Source of the DNA: Lysobacter arvi
Lineage (GTDB): Bacteria > Pseudomonadota > Gammaproteobacteria > Xanthomonadales > Xanthomonadaceae
DNA length: 64,000 nucleotides
Assembly: GCA_031216755.1 (NCBI GenBank)
Contig: JARUHG010000001.1
Span: 1,550,001-1,614,000, forward strand
Reading direction: 5' to 3'
Below, piece after piece: positions 8,957 to 21,347 of this stretch. Below the pieces are notes generated by a model. That model saw only the letters and a list, made by a program, of their open reading frames with translations. It was not told where the DNA came from and made no database searches. The position numbers and the translations under genes were made by a program. Every line of letters begins with the position of its first letter. Positions within the stretch are counted from its first letter, which is position 1.

Positions 8957-9427
8957 TCACGCCCGGTGATACGGGTGATTGGCCAGCAGCGCCGCCGCGC
9001 GGTACAGCTGCTCCGCTGCGACCAGGCGCACCAGCATGTGCGGCAAGGTGAGCGGGCCGAGGGACCAGGATTCGTCCCCGCGCGCGATCACGTCGGGCGC
9101 ATGGCCTTCGGGGCCACCGATGAGGAAGGCGAGATCGCGTCCCTGCGCACGCCAGTGTTCCAGGCGCTGCGCGAGTTGTTCCGACGACCACGGCTTGCCG
9201 CGGCCATCCAGCGTCACGACCAGCGCGTTTTTCGGCAACGCGGCCAGCACGCGCGCGCCTTCGTCCTGCATCGCACGCGCGGCATCGCGCCCCTTGCCGC
9301 GCAGGCCGGGTTCTACTTCCACCAGTTCCAGCGGCAACCAGTGCGACAGGCGCTTCTGGTATTCGCCGAACCCGTCGGCGACCCACCGCGGGGCGCGCTC
9401 GCCTACGGCGATCAGCCTGGCTTTCAT
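8957..9427 (-). CDS. rlmH: 23S rRNA (pseudouridine-1915-N3)-methyltransferase RlmH
   Basis: A 156-residue SPOUT-class methyltransferase, the normal length. It methylates N3 of pseudouridine 1915 in helix 69 of 23S rRNA, in the assembled ribosome. Recognisable features are the N-terminal MKARLIAVGERAP strand, the LDGRGKPWSSEQLA segment, the FLIGGPEGHAPDVI knot (SAM site) and the C-terminal SLGPLTLPHMLVRLVAAEQLYRA and HPYHR ending. In many gammaproteobacteria rlmH directly follows rsfS; here a plus-strand phosphatase gene sits between them. Convergent with the autotransporter. Confidence 0.97.
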   Translation of the reverse strand: MKARLIAVGERAPRWVADGFGEYQKRLSHWLPLELVEVEPGLRGKGRDAARAMQDEGARVLAALPKNALVVTLDGRGKPWSSEQLAQRLEHWRAQGRDLAFLIGGPEGHAPDVIARGDESWSLGPLTLPHMLVRLVAAEQLYRAAALLANHPYHRA

Positions 9428-9558
9428 GATTTCGCTTCCATCTTCGGGATGGTAACCGCGCGCGCCGTCACGATCCGCCGCGTTGACGCGCCTGTGTCAT
9501 CGAACCGCCATGCCGCGCTCCCAGCATCGGGTTTCCCCCAGCCCCGCAGGAGATGCAG

Positions 9559-11103
9559 ATGGACGCATTCGGTTCCTCCCGCCGCCAGGTCCTCAAGAGC
9601 AGCGCCGCCGCGATGGCCGTCGGCGCCATCGGCAGCCTCGGCGCGTTGTACACGCGCCAGGCGCTCGCCGGCGGCGATCCGACCCGCCTGGCGCCGATTC
9701 CCGGTCGCTACGGCCCGCTCGCGCCGGCGATCGACCGCAGCACCGGCCTGCCGCTGCTGCAGTTGCCGCGCGGCTTCAGTTATCGGTCGTTCGGCTGGTC
9801 GGGCGACGTCATGAGCGACGGCCAGCCCTGCCCCGACCGCCACGACGGCATGGCCGTGGTTGCGGTGCGCAAGCCCGGTCGCGGGCGCTTCGATGGCCAC
9901 GGTCGCGGGCATGGCCACGGTCACGAACTCGTGTTGATCCGCAATCACGAGCGCGGCGGCGCGACGCCGATCAACGCGCCGGGCATGTACGACACGGGCG
10001 ACATCGGCGGCGGCCAGCGCGCCGGCGGCGGCACCACCACGCTCACGCATCGCAACGGCGAGTGGCACAGCATCGAAGCGAGCCTCGGCGGCACGCTGGT
10101 CAATTGCGCGGGTGGCCCGACGCCGTGGGGCACGTGGCTCACGTGCGAGGAGATCAAGACCGATGCCGCATCCAGCACCGGCCGCAAGCACGGTTACGTG
10201 TTCGAGGTGCATTCCGATGCCGAGCGCACCAGCGGCCGCCCGCTGATCGGGCTCGGCCGCTTCAGCCACGAGGCCGTCGCGATCGATCCGCGCACCGGCA
10301 TCGTGTACCTGACCGAAGACGACCGGAACAAGGCCGGCCTGTACCGCTTCATCCCGAACGATCGTGCCGGCCGCTACGGCTCGCTCGAGCACGGCGGGCG
10401 CCTGCAGGCCGCGCGGGTGCGCGGCAAGCGCAACGCCGATCTGACCGTGGCGAAGATCGGCGACGAATATGCGCTGGAGTGGGTCGACATCGCCGATCCG
10501 GACCTCGACACCATCGCGGCACCGGCGGGCTTTCCCGACATTTCGACCGGCGAGACGCTCAGCGGCCCGTTCGCACAGGCATGGGCGGACGGCGCGCTGC
10601 GCATGAGCCGCGGCGAAGGCATCTGGCACAGCTACGGCCGGATGTTCATCGTCGACACCAGCACGGGCGTGGACGCACAGGGCCGTCGCGGCCGCGGCAA
10701 CGGCGCGGTGTGGGTGCTGGACCTGGTCACCCAGCGCATGCGGGCCTTGTTCGTCAGCGGCCATCAGCTGGCCGCGCACAATCCCGACAACATCACCGTC
10801 AGCGCGCGCGGTGGCGTGCTGTTGTGCGAGGACGGCGGCGAAAGCCCGGACCAGTACGGGCCCGGCTCGCGCCTCATCGGCCTCACGCGCCAGGGCGAGT
10901 CGTTCTATTTCTGCAAGAACAATGTCGAGCTCACCTCCACGCAGATCGGCAACGCGGGCAAGACGGTCGCCGAAGGGGATTACCGCGAAAGCGAGTTCTG
11001 CGGCGCCTGCTGGGATCCATGGAGCCGCACGTTGTTCGTGAACATCCAGTCGCCGGGCATCACGTTCGCCATAACCGGCCCCTGGGAACGCGGCCACCTG
11101 TAA
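9559..11103 (+). CDS. PhoX-family (DUF839) phosphatase, Tat-exported
   Basis: A 514-residue PhoX/DUF839 family protein. PhoX enzymes are extracytoplasmic calcium/iron-dependent alkaline phosphatases that release phosphate from organic esters. The N-terminus carries a twin-arginine signal (SSRRQVLKSSAAAMAVG, then a hydrophobic core), typical of PhoX. Family motifs visible are RGFSYRSFGWSG, LVLIRNHERGG, GTWLTCEE, RFSHEAVAIDPRTGIVYLTED and GGVLLCEDGGE, the last two carrying likely metal ligands. The start is ATG at 9559 because AGGAG lies six bases upstream; the ATG at 9553 overlaps that site. A short insert of Gly/His repeats (GHGRGHGHGHE) lies just before the NHE motif. It is inserted between rsfS and rlmH on the opposite strand. 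No clear Pho box was seen upstream. Confidence 0.88.
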   Translation: MDAFGSSRRQVLKSSAAAMAVGAIGSLGALYTRQALAGGDPTRLAPIPGRYGPLAPAIDRSTGLPLLQLPRGFSYRSFGWSGDVMSDGQPCPDRHDGMAVVAVRKPGRGRFDGHGRGHGHGHELVLIRNHERGGATPINAPGMYDTGDIGGGQRAGGGTTTLTHRNGEWHSIEASLGGTLVNCAGGPTPWGTWLTCEEIKTDAASSTGRKHGYVFEVHSDAERTSGRPLIGLGRFSHEAVAIDPRTGIVYLTEDDRNKAGLYRFIPNDRAGRYGSLEHGGRLQAARVRGKRNADLTVAKIGDEYALEWVDIADPDLDTIAAPAGFPDISTGETLSGPFAQAWADGALRMSRGEGIWHSYGRMFIVDTSTGVDAQGRRGRGNGAVWVLDLVTQRMRALFVSGHQLAAHNPDNITVSARGGVLLCEDGGESPDQYGPGSRLIGLTRQGESFYFCKNNVELTSTQIGNAGKTVAEGDYRESEFCGACWDPWSRTLFVNIQSPGITFAITGPWERGHL

Positions 11104-11210
11104 GGCGACGATCGTCGCGGACGCACTTGTCGCCCGGATCAGCGGAGCGCGTCGCAGCGTGTTGCGGTCTCGACGCGCGATTGGGCTACAAACGCGGTCC
11201 GGTTCAAATG

Positions 11211-11238
11211 CGAACGGCGCCCGAAGGCGCCGTTCGCG
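11211..11238. terminator. Perfect hairpin between convergent phoX-like and rsfS genes
   Basis: GCGAACGGCGCC (11211-11222) pairs perfectly with GGCGCCGTTCGC (11227-11238) around a CGAA loop. It lies between two convergent genes (stops at 11103 and 11264), where a bidirectional terminator is expected, but there is no T-run on either side, so function is uncertain. Confidence 0.5.
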
Positions 11239-11263
11239 TACTGCTCGCAGGAATACCGCGCGA

Positions 11264-11692
11264 CTAGAAGCGCCCTTCGGCGTCCGTCTCGACTTCGTCC
11301 TCTTCGGCTTCGGGCGGCTGGTCGCCCACCGTCCACAGACGCTCCAGCGCATAGAACTCGCGCACGCGCGGCAGCATGACGTGCACCACCACGTCGCCCA
11401 GGTCCACCAGCACCCACTCGGCCTCGCGCTCGCCTTCCACGCCCAGCGGCTGGACGTCCAGGTTCTTGGCGAACTTGACCACTTCGTCGGCGATGGATTT
11501 CACGTGACGGGTCGACGTACCCGAAGCGATCACCATGTAGTCGGTGACGCTGCTCTTGCCGCGGACATCGATCTCGGTGACATCGCGCGCCTTCAGTTCC
11601 TCGACGGCCGCATGCACGGTCTTCAGCAGGACATCCACCGGCGGCGGCGGGTTGGGCAGGCGGGTCTTGATGACTTGCGCTTCGGTACTCAA
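11264..11692 (-). CDS. rsfS: Ribosomal silencing factor RsfS
   Basis: A 142-residue RsfS/YbeB/Iojap protein that binds ribosomal protein uL14 on the large subunit and blocks subunit joining during starvation. The core from [17 protein letters not shown] through [30 protein letters not shown] to [19 protein letters not shown] and [10 protein letters not shown] is fully conserved. No ATG fits: the start is taken as TTG at 11692, giving an [13 protein letters not shown]-terminus in keeping with relatives; the longest frame adds 62 residues that overlap nadD in another frame. The acidic tail (about 20 residues) is variable in the family. It follows nadD by 40 bases. Confidence 0.93.
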   Translation of the reverse strand: MSTEAQVIKTRLPNPPPPVDVLLKTVHAAVEELKARDVTEIDVRGKSSVTDYMVIASGTSTRHVKSIADEVVKFAKNLDVQPLGVEGEREAEWVLVDLGDVVVHVMLPRVREFYALERLWTVGDQPPEAEEDEVETDAEGRF

Positions 11693-11732
11693 GGGGCGAT
11701 GGCTCTCGTCGGGGGATTGCAGTGCCCGGGGA

Positions 11733-12410
11733 TTATAACGAAGCCGGCGTGACGCCCCGGACGCCGTACAGGCCGCGGCGGCGGATGTATTCGGCCACGG
11801 CGGGCGCGACGCCGGTCTCCCACGCTTCGCCCATGACCATGCGTCGGCGAAGCTCGGTCGAGGACTCCGGGCGTTCATGATCCAGCGGGAAAACGGCCAG
11901 GCCCCCCGCCGGAGTGCTGTTCAGACTTGTGGGCGCGCAACGACGCGGCCCGATTTCCGCCTCGACTTCCGGGGACAGTGCGGCGACGGCAGCGGGCTCC
12001 AGGTGCGATCCCGGGCGCGCGACGGCCAGCACGTGGGCCAGCGCGAACAGCTCGCGCCAGCGGTGCCAGGTGTGCAGCTGCAGCAGCGAATCGCCGCCGA
12101 TCATCCACACCAGCGGAACCTGCGGCCCGAGCTCGGCGCGAAGCTCGCGCAATGTGTCGACGGTGTACGACGGCCCGTCGCGATGCAGTTCGCGACGATC
12201 GACCTTGAGCCCGGGCTCGCCCGCGATCGCCAGATCGAGCATGCGCGCACGCGCATCGGCATCGGCATGCGTCGCGTCCTTGTGCGGCGGATCGGCGGCG
12301 GGCACCAGGAACACCTGGGCGTCCAGCGCATCGCGCACTTCGCGGGCGACGGAAAGATGGCCGGCGTGCACCGGGTCGAAGGTTCCGCCGTAGTAGACGC
12401 GCAAGGCCAT
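11733..12410 (-). CDS. nadD: Nicotinate-nucleotide adenylyltransferase
   Basis: A 225-residue NadD that adenylylates nicotinate mononucleotide with ATP to give deamido-NAD, the penultimate step of NAD synthesis. The nucleotidyltransferase signature [12 protein letters not shown] is at residues 8-19, with a Rossmann-type [12 protein letters not shown] strand, the [14 protein letters not shown] active-site segment and the C-terminal SSTELRRR (ISSTxIR) motif. Length is typical. It starts 12 bases after the holA stop codon and is in the lptE-holA-nadD-rsfS series. No strong ribosome-binding site is visible, consistent with coupling to holA. Confidence 0.97.
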   Translation of the reverse strand: MALRVYYGGTFDPVHAGHLSVAREVRDALDAQVFLVPAADPPHKDATHADADARARMLDLAIAGEPGLKVDRRELHRDGPSYTVDTLRELRAELGPQVPLVWMIGGDSLLQLHTWHRWRELFALAHVLAVARPGSHLEPAAVAALSPEVEAEIGPRRCAPTSLNSTPAGGLAVFPLDHERPESSTELRRRMVMGEAWETGVAPAVAEYIRRRGLYGVRGVTPASL

Positions 12411-12422
12411 GCGCTGCAGACG

Positions 12423-13490
12423 TCAGCCTGCGAGCAGGCGCGCGGCCCGCGGCTCGGCGACGGCCAGCAGCAGGCGTTCCAGCGCCAGCCACGCGTCCGC
12501 CGGTTCCTCGCCATGGCGCGGGCGGCCCTTGGCGATGCGATCCACGCGTCCTGCTTCGGCGACGAACGCGTCCCATCGCGGCGACGCATGCCGCGCCAGC
12601 GCGCGCTTGTACATCGGCTGCTTGGAATCCCAGATGCGCTGCGCCTTGAATTCCGAGGCGAGATTGCCGCCCCGCGCCTGCACGCGCGCAAGCGCCGCGG
12701 CGCGCTGCAGTTCCATCACGATCATGCCGAGCAGGCCCGGCACGGCTTCGCCTTCGGCGCGAAGGCCGGCGAGCATGCGCGACACCTGCGCGCCGTGTCC
12801 GTTCATCGTCGCGTCGACGAGGCGGAATACGTCATAACGCGCGGCGTCGGCGACGAGTTCGGCCATGCGCGCGCGATCGAGCGGCTGCCCGTCGGAGAGC
12901 AGCGCGAGCTTGTCGATTTCCTGCGCCGCCGCAAGCAGGTTGCCTTCCACGCGCTCGGCGAGGCCTTGCACGGCTTCGTGATCGGCGCGAAGCCCGCGTG
13001 CGCGCAGACGCTTTTCGATCCAGTCGGTGAGTTCGTGCGGCTTGACCTGCCACGCGATCGCGACCTGGCCGATGCGCCCGATCGCCTCGCTCCACTTGCC
13101 GCCGTGCTGCTTGCTCCACTCGCCAGCGGTGATCAGCAGCGTGACGTCCTGCGGCGGTGCGGCGCAGAAATCGGCGATGACCTCGGCGCCTTCCTTGCCG
13201 GGCTTGCCGCTGGGCAGGCGCAGTTCGACGAGACGACGGCTGGCGAACAGGCTGGGCGCGCGGAAGGTCGCCGACAGCGCGTTCCAGTCGGGTTCGCGCT
13301 GGTTGCCTTCGGCTTCGAACACCTCGCGTTCGGCGATGCCCGCGCGGCGTGCGGCCGCGCGCACGGCATCGGCGGCTTCAAGCACGCGCAGCGGCTCGGG
13401 GCCGGCGATCAGGTACGCCGGATGCAGCGATGCGGGCTCGGCACGATCGAGTCCGAGTTGCGCGACAAGCTGCTCCGGCCGCAGTTCCAT
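12423..13490 (-). CDS. holA: DNA polymerase III subunit delta
   Basis: A 355-residue HolA, the clamp-loader delta subunit that opens the beta clamp. Conserved elements are the N-terminal YLIAGPEPLRVLEAADAVR segment, the SLFASRRLVELRLPSGKPGK stretch (clamp-interacting loop), an AAA+-like middle domain around VTLLITAG and the C-terminal helical domain near IWDSKQPMYKRAL. The ATG shares its A with the lptE stop codon (TGATG), which indicates translational coupling. Length is slightly above E. coli HolA (343). Confidence 0.96.
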   Translation of the reverse strand: MELRPEQLVAQLGLDRAEPASLHPAYLIAGPEPLRVLEAADAVRAAARRAGIAEREVFEAEGNQREPDWNALSATFRAPSLFASRRLVELRLPSGKPGKEGAEVIADFCAAPPQDVTLLITAGEWSKQHGGKWSEAIGRIGQVAIAWQVKPHELTDWIEKRLRARGLRADHEAVQGLAERVEGNLLAAAQEIDKLALLSDGQPLDRARMAELVADAARYDVFRLVDATMNGHGAQVSRMLAGLRAEGEAVPGLLGMIVMELQRAAALARVQARGGNLASEFKAQRIWDSKQPMYKRALARHASPRWDAFVAEAGRVDRIAKGRPRHGEEPADAWLALERLLLAVAEPRAARLLAG

Positions 13491-14065
13491 CAGGGCGTCG
13501 TCGTATCCGACGTCGGCGGCGGCGTCACTTCGGTCGGTGCGGCGGCGGCCGCCTCAGTGGCGTGGCGCGCGACCGCATCGAGGCGACGCAGCACGGAGGC
13601 CACCATCTCGCGGCGCATTTCGCCCTGCAGGATCTCGCGCTCGCCTTCGGTGCCGATGGCCTGCACGGGATTGGACACGTAGTCGCGCGCCAGTTCGATC
13701 GTCTGGCGCGGCACGATGGCCGAGCCGTCCGGGCGGCGAAGTTCGAACGTGACCGCGTAGCGCAACGAGTACTCCTGCGCGCGCCCGAGTTCGTCCAGGC
13801 TGATCGGGCGATCGCCCCACTGCTCGCCCATGAGGTCGAGCACGGTGGCGTCGGTGGTGCGTTCGGTCGCGGGCTCGGCACCGGCGCGCGTGAGCGCCTG
13901 CGCCAACGATTCGGCCAGCGGGCTGTAGCGGTCGACCGATACGACGCGAACCGGCCCCAGGTCCGGCGGCAGGACGAGCGCGCTGCGCAGGTGGAAGCCG
14001 CACGCCGTCAGGGCGAGCGCAAGGGTGAGGGGAATGGCGCGCGTGAGCAGGGAACGAAGGGTCAT
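13490..14065 (-). CDS. lptE: LPS-assembly lipoprotein LptE
   Basis: A 191-residue outer-membrane lipoprotein that plugs the LptD barrel in lipopolysaccharide export. The signal peptide (residues 1-22) ends in a lipobox ALTAC, and the mature protein begins CGFHLRSALVLPPDL, the hallmark of the family. The C-terminus has an Ala/Pro/Thr-rich tail. The start is ATG at 14065, because the longer frame adds 154 residues ahead of the signal peptide and covers repeats. It overlaps holA by one base. leuS, usually directly upstream, is separated here by a 534-base repeat-bearing gap. Confidence 0.95.
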   Translation of the reverse strand: MTLRSLLTRAIPLTLALALTACGFHLRSALVLPPDLGPVRVVSVDRYSPLAESLAQALTRAGAEPATERTTDATVLDLMGEQWGDRPISLDELGRAQEYSLRYAVTFELRRPDGSAIVPRQTIELARDYVSNPVQAIGTEGEREILQGEMRREMVASVLRRLDAVARHATEAAAAAPTEVTPPPTSDTTTP

Positions 14066-14599
14066 GGGCGAAGTCTGGAGGAGGCTGCCAGCGCGGGCAA
14101 GCCGCGGGCGGGCGGTTTCGTTCATCACGTGGACGTGACGGAACGCGCGCGAGTCGCCCGACGCGCTGTCCCAACCGGCGTTGCTTTGGCCGTCTCTCCT
14201 TGGGGAGAAGGATCGGGTTCGTCGGGACGGGAGACCACGCTGGCGTTCGCGCGGGTTTCGATGACGGCCGTCTCCGGCGACCGCAGGCTCAAACCCGCTC
14301 CCACGTTCGCGGCCATGACGACGGCATGACGCCCGCTGCGGGTGCACGGTGCGCGCTACGCGCCCGCGCTGCCTCGACCGGTCGAGCGTTGCTTCAACCC
14401 CTCTCCTTCGGGAGAGGGGTTGGGGTGAGGGTCGGGACGCGGGGCCACGCTGGCGTCCGCGCAGCGCTCCGATGACCGCCTTCCCTCGACAAGATGGATC
14501 GAGCGGGTTTCCAGCGTTCGCTGGCATGACGACGGCATGGTCGACCGCAGGCGTACCCGCACCCCGGGCCTGCGCCCGAGCGTGAGCGGGAGAAGGCGG
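14066..14599. other. Non-coding gap between leuS and lptE
   Basis: 534 bases with no supported gene. Frames in it are low-quality shadows. It holds two copies of an imperfect repeat of about 140 bases (14193-14328 and 14399-14539), described separately. The part next to lptE (14066-14190) should hold its promoter if leuS and lptE are not co-transcribed; I could not pick out a convincing one. Confidence 0.7.
14193..14539. repeat. Pair of ~140-bp direct repeats with stem-loops
   Basis: Copy one (14193-14328) and copy two (14399-14539) share, in order, a CTCTCCTT-GGGAGA hairpin, GTCGGGACG, CCACGCTGGCGT plus CGCGC, a GATGAC/GATGACG segment and a closing ATGACGACGGCATG. The hairpin in copy two is perfect: CCCCTCTCC (14398-14406), loop TTCG, GGAGAGGGG (14411-14419), followed by TTGGGGTGAGG. 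This hairpin plus trailing GGGGTGAGG is a motif I know from intergenic repeats in many proteobacteria. Copies begin about 206 bases apart in direct orientation. Confidence 0.8.
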
Positions 14600-18960
<4,361 letters not shown>

Positions 18961-18965
18961 CGGCC

Positions 18966-19586
18966 TCAGGCAATGCGGATCATGCCGCCGGTGCGTGACG
19001 CGACGACGACGCAGACGAGCCACGCCAGCAGCACGACCCGCTGCGCGATCGGCCCGGCAAGCACCGGATACACGTTCAGCAGCACCCCGATGGCGCCCGC
19101 GGCGACGAACGCGACCGAGACACCGCGCCACACGCGATCGCGGATCAGTCCCAGCCCCGTCACCAGCGCGCCCACGGCAAAGGCCAGCCACCACAGCAAC
19201 CACGCCGTCGCGTGACGCTGGCTGGACGGACCGTCCAGATCGGCGGGATCCAGCCGCCACGCGCCCTGGGCCGCGAAGGCCAGGGCCGACAGCGCCAGCA
19301 TCCAGCAGCCGATGCCCGCCCAGCGCGCCGCCCCTACCGGCAACCGATCGCGCAAACGCACGAACACCCACGCGGCGAGGAGCCCGGGCACGAGAAAGCC
19401 GAGCACGTTGAACAGCATCGCGCCGGGTACGCCGGCCGCCCCCAGCAGGCCGAGCGGATGCTGCGCGTGCGAGAAGGCCGGCAGCGCGGCGGCCAGGCCT
19501 AGCGTCGCGATCGCGCAGCAGGCGAGCGCGATCCAGCCGGCGTGGCGTTCGAAGGCGATGAGGCTGGAAGGGAACGGACGATTCAT
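18966..19586 (-). CDS. DUF998-like integral membrane protein
   Basis: A 206-residue protein with about six predicted membrane segments: WIALACCAIATLGLAAAL, GAMLFNVLGFLVPGLLAAW, WAGIGCWMLALSALAFA, TAWLLWWLAFAVGALVTG, GVSVAFVAAGAIGVLLNV and QRVVLLAWLVCVVVA. The pattern and the NVLGFLVPG-type segment resemble DUF998 proteins, whose function is unknown. It lies tail to tail with the amidohydrolase and head to head with the thioredoxin at 19689 (102 bases apart). Confidence 0.75.
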   Translation of the reverse strand: MNRPFPSSLIAFERHAGWIALACCAIATLGLAAALPAFSHAQHPLGLLGAAGVPGAMLFNVLGFLVPGLLAAWVFVRLRDRLPVGAARWAGIGCWMLALSALAFAAQGAWRLDPADLDGPSSQRHATAWLLWWLAFAVGALVTGLGLIRDRVWRGVSVAFVAAGAIGVLLNVYPVLAGPIAQRVVLLAWLVCVVVASRTGGMIRIA

Positions 19587-19688
19587 GCCGGCATGCTAGC
19601 GTGACGCCCCCGCCGCGCGCGTGCTTGGCAGACGCGCGCGCCGCCCCCATCTCCCCTGCATCGCCGAACCCGCTTGCGAGCCTTCCGA

Positions 19689-20573
19689 ATGACGATTTCC
19701 GACGCCACCGCCAACGCCCACGTCTTCGACGCCACTGCCGACAATTTCGAGACCGAAGTGCTGCAGAAGTCACTGCAGACCCCGGTCCTGGTGGATTTCT
19801 GGGCCGAATGGTGCGGGCCGTGCAAGACGCTGGGCCCGATCCTGGAGAAGCTCGCGGCCGATTATCACGGCGCGTTCCGCCTGGCGAAGGTCGACGTGGA
19901 CAAGGAGCCGCAGCTGGCCGGCGCCTTCCAGGTCCGCTCGATCCCGACCGTGTTCCTCGTGAAGGACGGCCAGCTCGTCGACGGTTTCCCGGGCGCGCTG
20001 CCGGAAGGCCAGCTGCGCGAGTTCCTCACCCATCATGGCATCCAGCCGGCCGACGCAGCCGCCGAAGAGGCCCCGGCCGTCGAAGCCGAGGCCGCGCCGC
20101 TGGACCCGCACGCTGAAGTCGTGCGGCTGCGCCACGAGTCCGATGCCGCGCCCGACAATGCGGAACTTCGGCTGGACCTCGCCCTGGCATTGCTGCGTAC
20201 CGGCGCCGCACAGGAAGCCGAGCAGCTGCTCGACGCACTGCCGGCGAACCTCGCCACCGACGACCGCGCCGTGCGCGCCCGCTCGCGCCTGGGCTTCGCC
20301 GCGCTGTTGAAGGACGCCCCGCCGCCGGAGGTGCTCGAGGCGGCCATCGCCAGCAATCCGGACGACCTGCGCGCCCGCCATCTGCTCGGCGCGCTGAAGC
20401 TCGTCGACGGCGACGCGGCCGGCGGGCTGGAGCAGTTCCTGGAAATGCTCCGACGCGACAAGACCTACGACGACGGCCTGCCCCGCAAGGCGCTGATCGA
20501 CGCCTTCCGGGTGGTCGAGGACGAGGATCTGGTAGGCCAGTACCGCCGCAAGATGTCGTCGCTGCTGTTCTGA
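19689..20573 (+). CDS. cnoX: Thioredoxin-TPR protein (CnoX/YbbN-like)
   Basis: A 294-residue cytoplasmic protein with an N-terminal thioredoxin domain (about 18-115) and a C-terminal TPR-like helical domain (about 135-294), the architecture of CnoX/YbbN, a chaperedoxin that protects substrates from overoxidation and hands them to GroEL and DnaK. The redox site is intact, VDFWAEWCGPCK, unlike E. coli CnoX where the CxxC is SxxC; so this version may still act as an oxidoreductase. A cis-proline is present in RSIPTVFLV. The start is ATG at 19689 (MTISDATAN); an upstream in-frame ATG adds five residues. Confidence 0.92.
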   Translation: MTISDATANAHVFDATADNFETEVLQKSLQTPVLVDFWAEWCGPCKTLGPILEKLAADYHGAFRLAKVDVDKEPQLAGAFQVRSIPTVFLVKDGQLVDGFPGALPEGQLREFLTHHGIQPADAAAEEAPAVEAEAAPLDPHAEVVRLRHESDAAPDNAELRLDLALALLRTGAAQEAEQLLDALPANLATDDRAVRARSRLGFAALLKDAPPPEVLEAAIASNPDDLRARHLLGALKLVDGDAAGGLEQFLEMLRRDKTYDDGLPRKALIDAFRVVEDEDLVGQYRRKMSSLLF

Positions 20574-20704
20574 AGAGCGGGATTCGGGCTCCGTAAGCGC
20601 GAACGCCCCACCCGCTCCCGCTGCCTCGAATCCCGGACCCGCCCGGACTTCCCTCAATACGCATCCGTATGGCAGGCTGTGCGCCCCTCACGCACAGCCC
20701 GCGA

Positions 20705-21175
20705 ATGAAAGCCAGCGTCCTGCGTCGCGGCCTGAACCTCTGGCCGCCGTTCCTCTTCAGCGGCATCCACGTCACCGCGCTGTCCGCCGACTACCGCCAC
20801 GCGCACGTCGAACTGCGGATGCGCCCCTGGAACCGCAACTACGTGGGCACGCACTTCGGCGGCAGCCTGTTCGCGATGACCGATCCGTTCTGGATGCTGC
20901 TGGCGATGCAGTCCCTGGGCCGCGAGTACTGGGTGTGGGACAAGGCCGGGGCGATCGAGTTCGTCAAGCCCGGCCGCGGCACCGTCCACGCCGATTTCCG
21001 CCTGCGCGAGGACGTGCTCGACGAGCTGCGCGCGGCCACGGCCAACGGCGACAAGGCACTGCGCTGGTTTGACACCGAGATCACCGACGCCGGTGGCGAC
21101 GTCGTCGCGCGCGTTCGCAAGCAGCTCTACGTGCGGCGCAAGCCGGCGCACCGCGACGCCACGGCAGGCGAGTGA
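20705..21175 (+). CDS. DUF4442 hotdog-fold protein
   Basis: A 156-residue DUF4442 protein, a hotdog-fold family related to acyl-CoA thioesterases (YiiD C-terminal domain). Visible are LWPPFLFSGIHVTAL, the helix GTHFGGSLFAMTDPFWMLL that forms the central hotdog helix, and the closing strands WFDTEITDAGGDVVARVRKQLYVRRK. Substrate unknown; a thioesterase role is inferred from fold only. The start is ATG at 20705, because the longer frame would add residues unlike the family N-terminus. Confidence 0.85.
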   Translation: MKASVLRRGLNLWPPFLFSGIHVTALSADYRHAHVELRMRPWNRNYVGTHFGGSLFAMTDPFWMLLAMQSLGREYWVWDKAGAIEFVKPGRGTVHADFRLREDVLDELRAATANGDKALRWFDTEITDAGGDVVARVRKQLYVRRKPAHRDATAGE

Positions 21176-21230
21176 CCGCGGCACAAAACGCCCAAAATCG
21201 GCCGTGAAAACAGGGGTATTCGGCAAAAAC

Positions 21231-21245
21231 TGACGCAGCGCGTCA
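21231..21245. promoter_or_regulatory. Short palindrome upstream of kinase gene
   Basis: TGACGC (21231-21236), spacer AGC, GCGTCA (21240-21245) is a perfect six-base inverted repeat 100 bases before the kinase start, in the only A-rich stretch of the gap. It could be an operator or a weak terminator stem for the DUF4442 gene; there is no T-run. Confidence 0.3.
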
Positions 21246-21347
21246 TCACGCACCATGAACGACCTTGCGCACATGGTTGTGTGATGCGCACGTCGTGAGC
21301 TTTCCCCTCTCTCGGCGTATGCTCCTGCTTCGCGACAGGGGGCCGCG

